A stretch of 6,009 bases of DNA, taken from the NCBI GenBank assembly GCA_024304875.1, contig JAMWZF010000067.1:5680-11688 (forward strand), in the 5' to 3' direction. Under the pieces are notes generated by a model. It was not told the DNA's origin and made no database searches. It worked only from the letters and a program-made list of their open reading frames with translations. Below are positions 5,662 through 6,009 of this stretch, piece by piece. The DNA is from Paracoccaceae bacterium. GTDB taxonomy: Bacteria; Pseudomonadota; Alphaproteobacteria; Rhodobacterales; Rhodobacteraceae. Both the position numbers and the translations under genes were made by a program. Position 1 is the stretch's first letter. Every line of letters starts with the position of its first letter.

Positions 5662-6009
5662 CTCCACCCGGTAGGTCACGAGGTTCAGCCGCCGGAGCCG
5701 CGGCATCCGCCGGGCGATCACCACCGCCACGGCCACCGTCAGAGTCCCGCCGACCAGTACCGCGCGGACGGGGCCGATCAGGCTCGCCATCGTGCCGCTC
5801 TGCACCGCGCCGAGTTCGTTCGAGGAGGCGACGAAGATCATCCGCAGCGCCGCGATGCGCCCCCGCATGTGCTCGGGCGAGGCGATGCGCAGGATCGCGT
5901 GGCGGATCACCATGGAGAAGCCGTCGCAGAGGCCCGCGACGAAGAGCATCGCCATCGACAGCCAGAAGTTCACCGAAAGGGCGAAGACCATCATCGACAG
6001 CCCGAACCC
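5647..6009 (-). CDS. MFS transporter (EntS/MFS_3-like), C-terminal part
   Basis: The last 120 codons of a major facilitator superfamily transporter are present; the gene begins beyond the right edge and the frame is open to base 6009. A hydrophobic helix at the left of the fragment (SVNFWLSMAMLFVAGLCDGFS) is followed by a cytoplasmic-type loop with ILRIASPEHMRGRIAALR, then a segment ending NELGAVQSG, a last helix (about VRAVLVGGTLTVAVAVVIA) and a basic tail RRMPRLRRLN. The P-x-x-x-RGR loop followed by a helix and E-x-G is typical of the EntS-like group of exporters and uncharacterised MFS_3 proteins near the tenth helix. It would sit in the inner membrane and export or import a small molecule. 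It is convergent with the ABM gene and probably belongs to a different transcription unit. No damage is seen in the visible part. Confidence 0.82.
   Translation of the reverse strand, partial: GFGLSMMVFALSVNFWLSMAMLFVAGLCDGFSMVIRHAILRIASPEHMRGRIAALRMIFVASSNELGAVQSGTMASLIGPVRAVLVGGTLTVAVAVVIARRMPRLRRLNLVTYRVERAPD

Noticed and set aside
1..6009. Mobile element, CRISPR array, tRNA or defence system
   Set aside because: No transposase or integrase motif, regularly spaced repeats, cloverleaf sequence or defence-type domain was seen. All the inverted repeats found are short and fit transcript hairpins or operators.

Overview
The window is GC-rich throughout (only about 100 bases near 3370-3480 are AT-rich) and reads like an alphaproteobacterial chromosome, probably Rhodobacterales or a relative. 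This rests on codon use, GTG/TTG starts with strong purine-rich ribosome sites, and the type of catabolic and ABC-sugar-transporter genes. No RNA gene, insertion sequence, CRISPR array or origin was found.

Layout. A divergent promoter region (about 3372-3560) separates two transcription units. Leftward (minus strand) run, in order: a family-1 extracellular solute-binding protein gene (2067-3371); a 182-base hairpin-rich spacer; a MalF-type permease (start at 1884); the C-terminal part of a MalK/UgpC-type ATPase (765-1292); a small protein made of three copies of a 43-residue repeat (246-713); and the first 77 codons of an amidohydrolase related to the resorcylate/dihydroxybenzoate decarboxylase group (1-233, running off the window). 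Rightward (plus strand) run a succinate-semialdehyde-dehydrogenase-like aldehyde dehydrogenase (3561-4933), a single-domain cupin (4946-5353) and an antibiotic-biosynthesis-monooxygenase-fold (ABM) protein (5350-5640), the last two overlapping by ATGA. A convergent MFS exporter gene (5647-6009, 3' part only) closes the window, with a small GC hairpin between the two gene ends.

The main point is that three parts of this uptake-and-catabolism locus are visibly broken. The binding protein has one in-frame amber codon (2652-2654). The permease stops just before its EAA loop and is joined out of frame to the ATPase C-terminus, so the rest of that permease, presumably a second permease, and the whole nucleotide-binding core are missing. 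The aldehyde dehydrogenase has a one-base deletion near 3669. The small genes around them (repeat protein, cupin, ABM protein) are intact. Either the locus is decaying after its substrate became unimportant, or the assembly is poor here; the sequence alone cannot decide.

If whole, the locus would make sense as import of a small organic or sugar-like compound by an ABC transporter, followed by processing by amidohydrolase/decarboxylase, aldehyde dehydrogenase, cupin and ABM enzymes. A palindrome and a symmetric TATAAT box in the divergent region suggest shared control. The least explained gene is the three-repeat protein, which keeps an Asp, a His and a Cys at the same place in every repeat.
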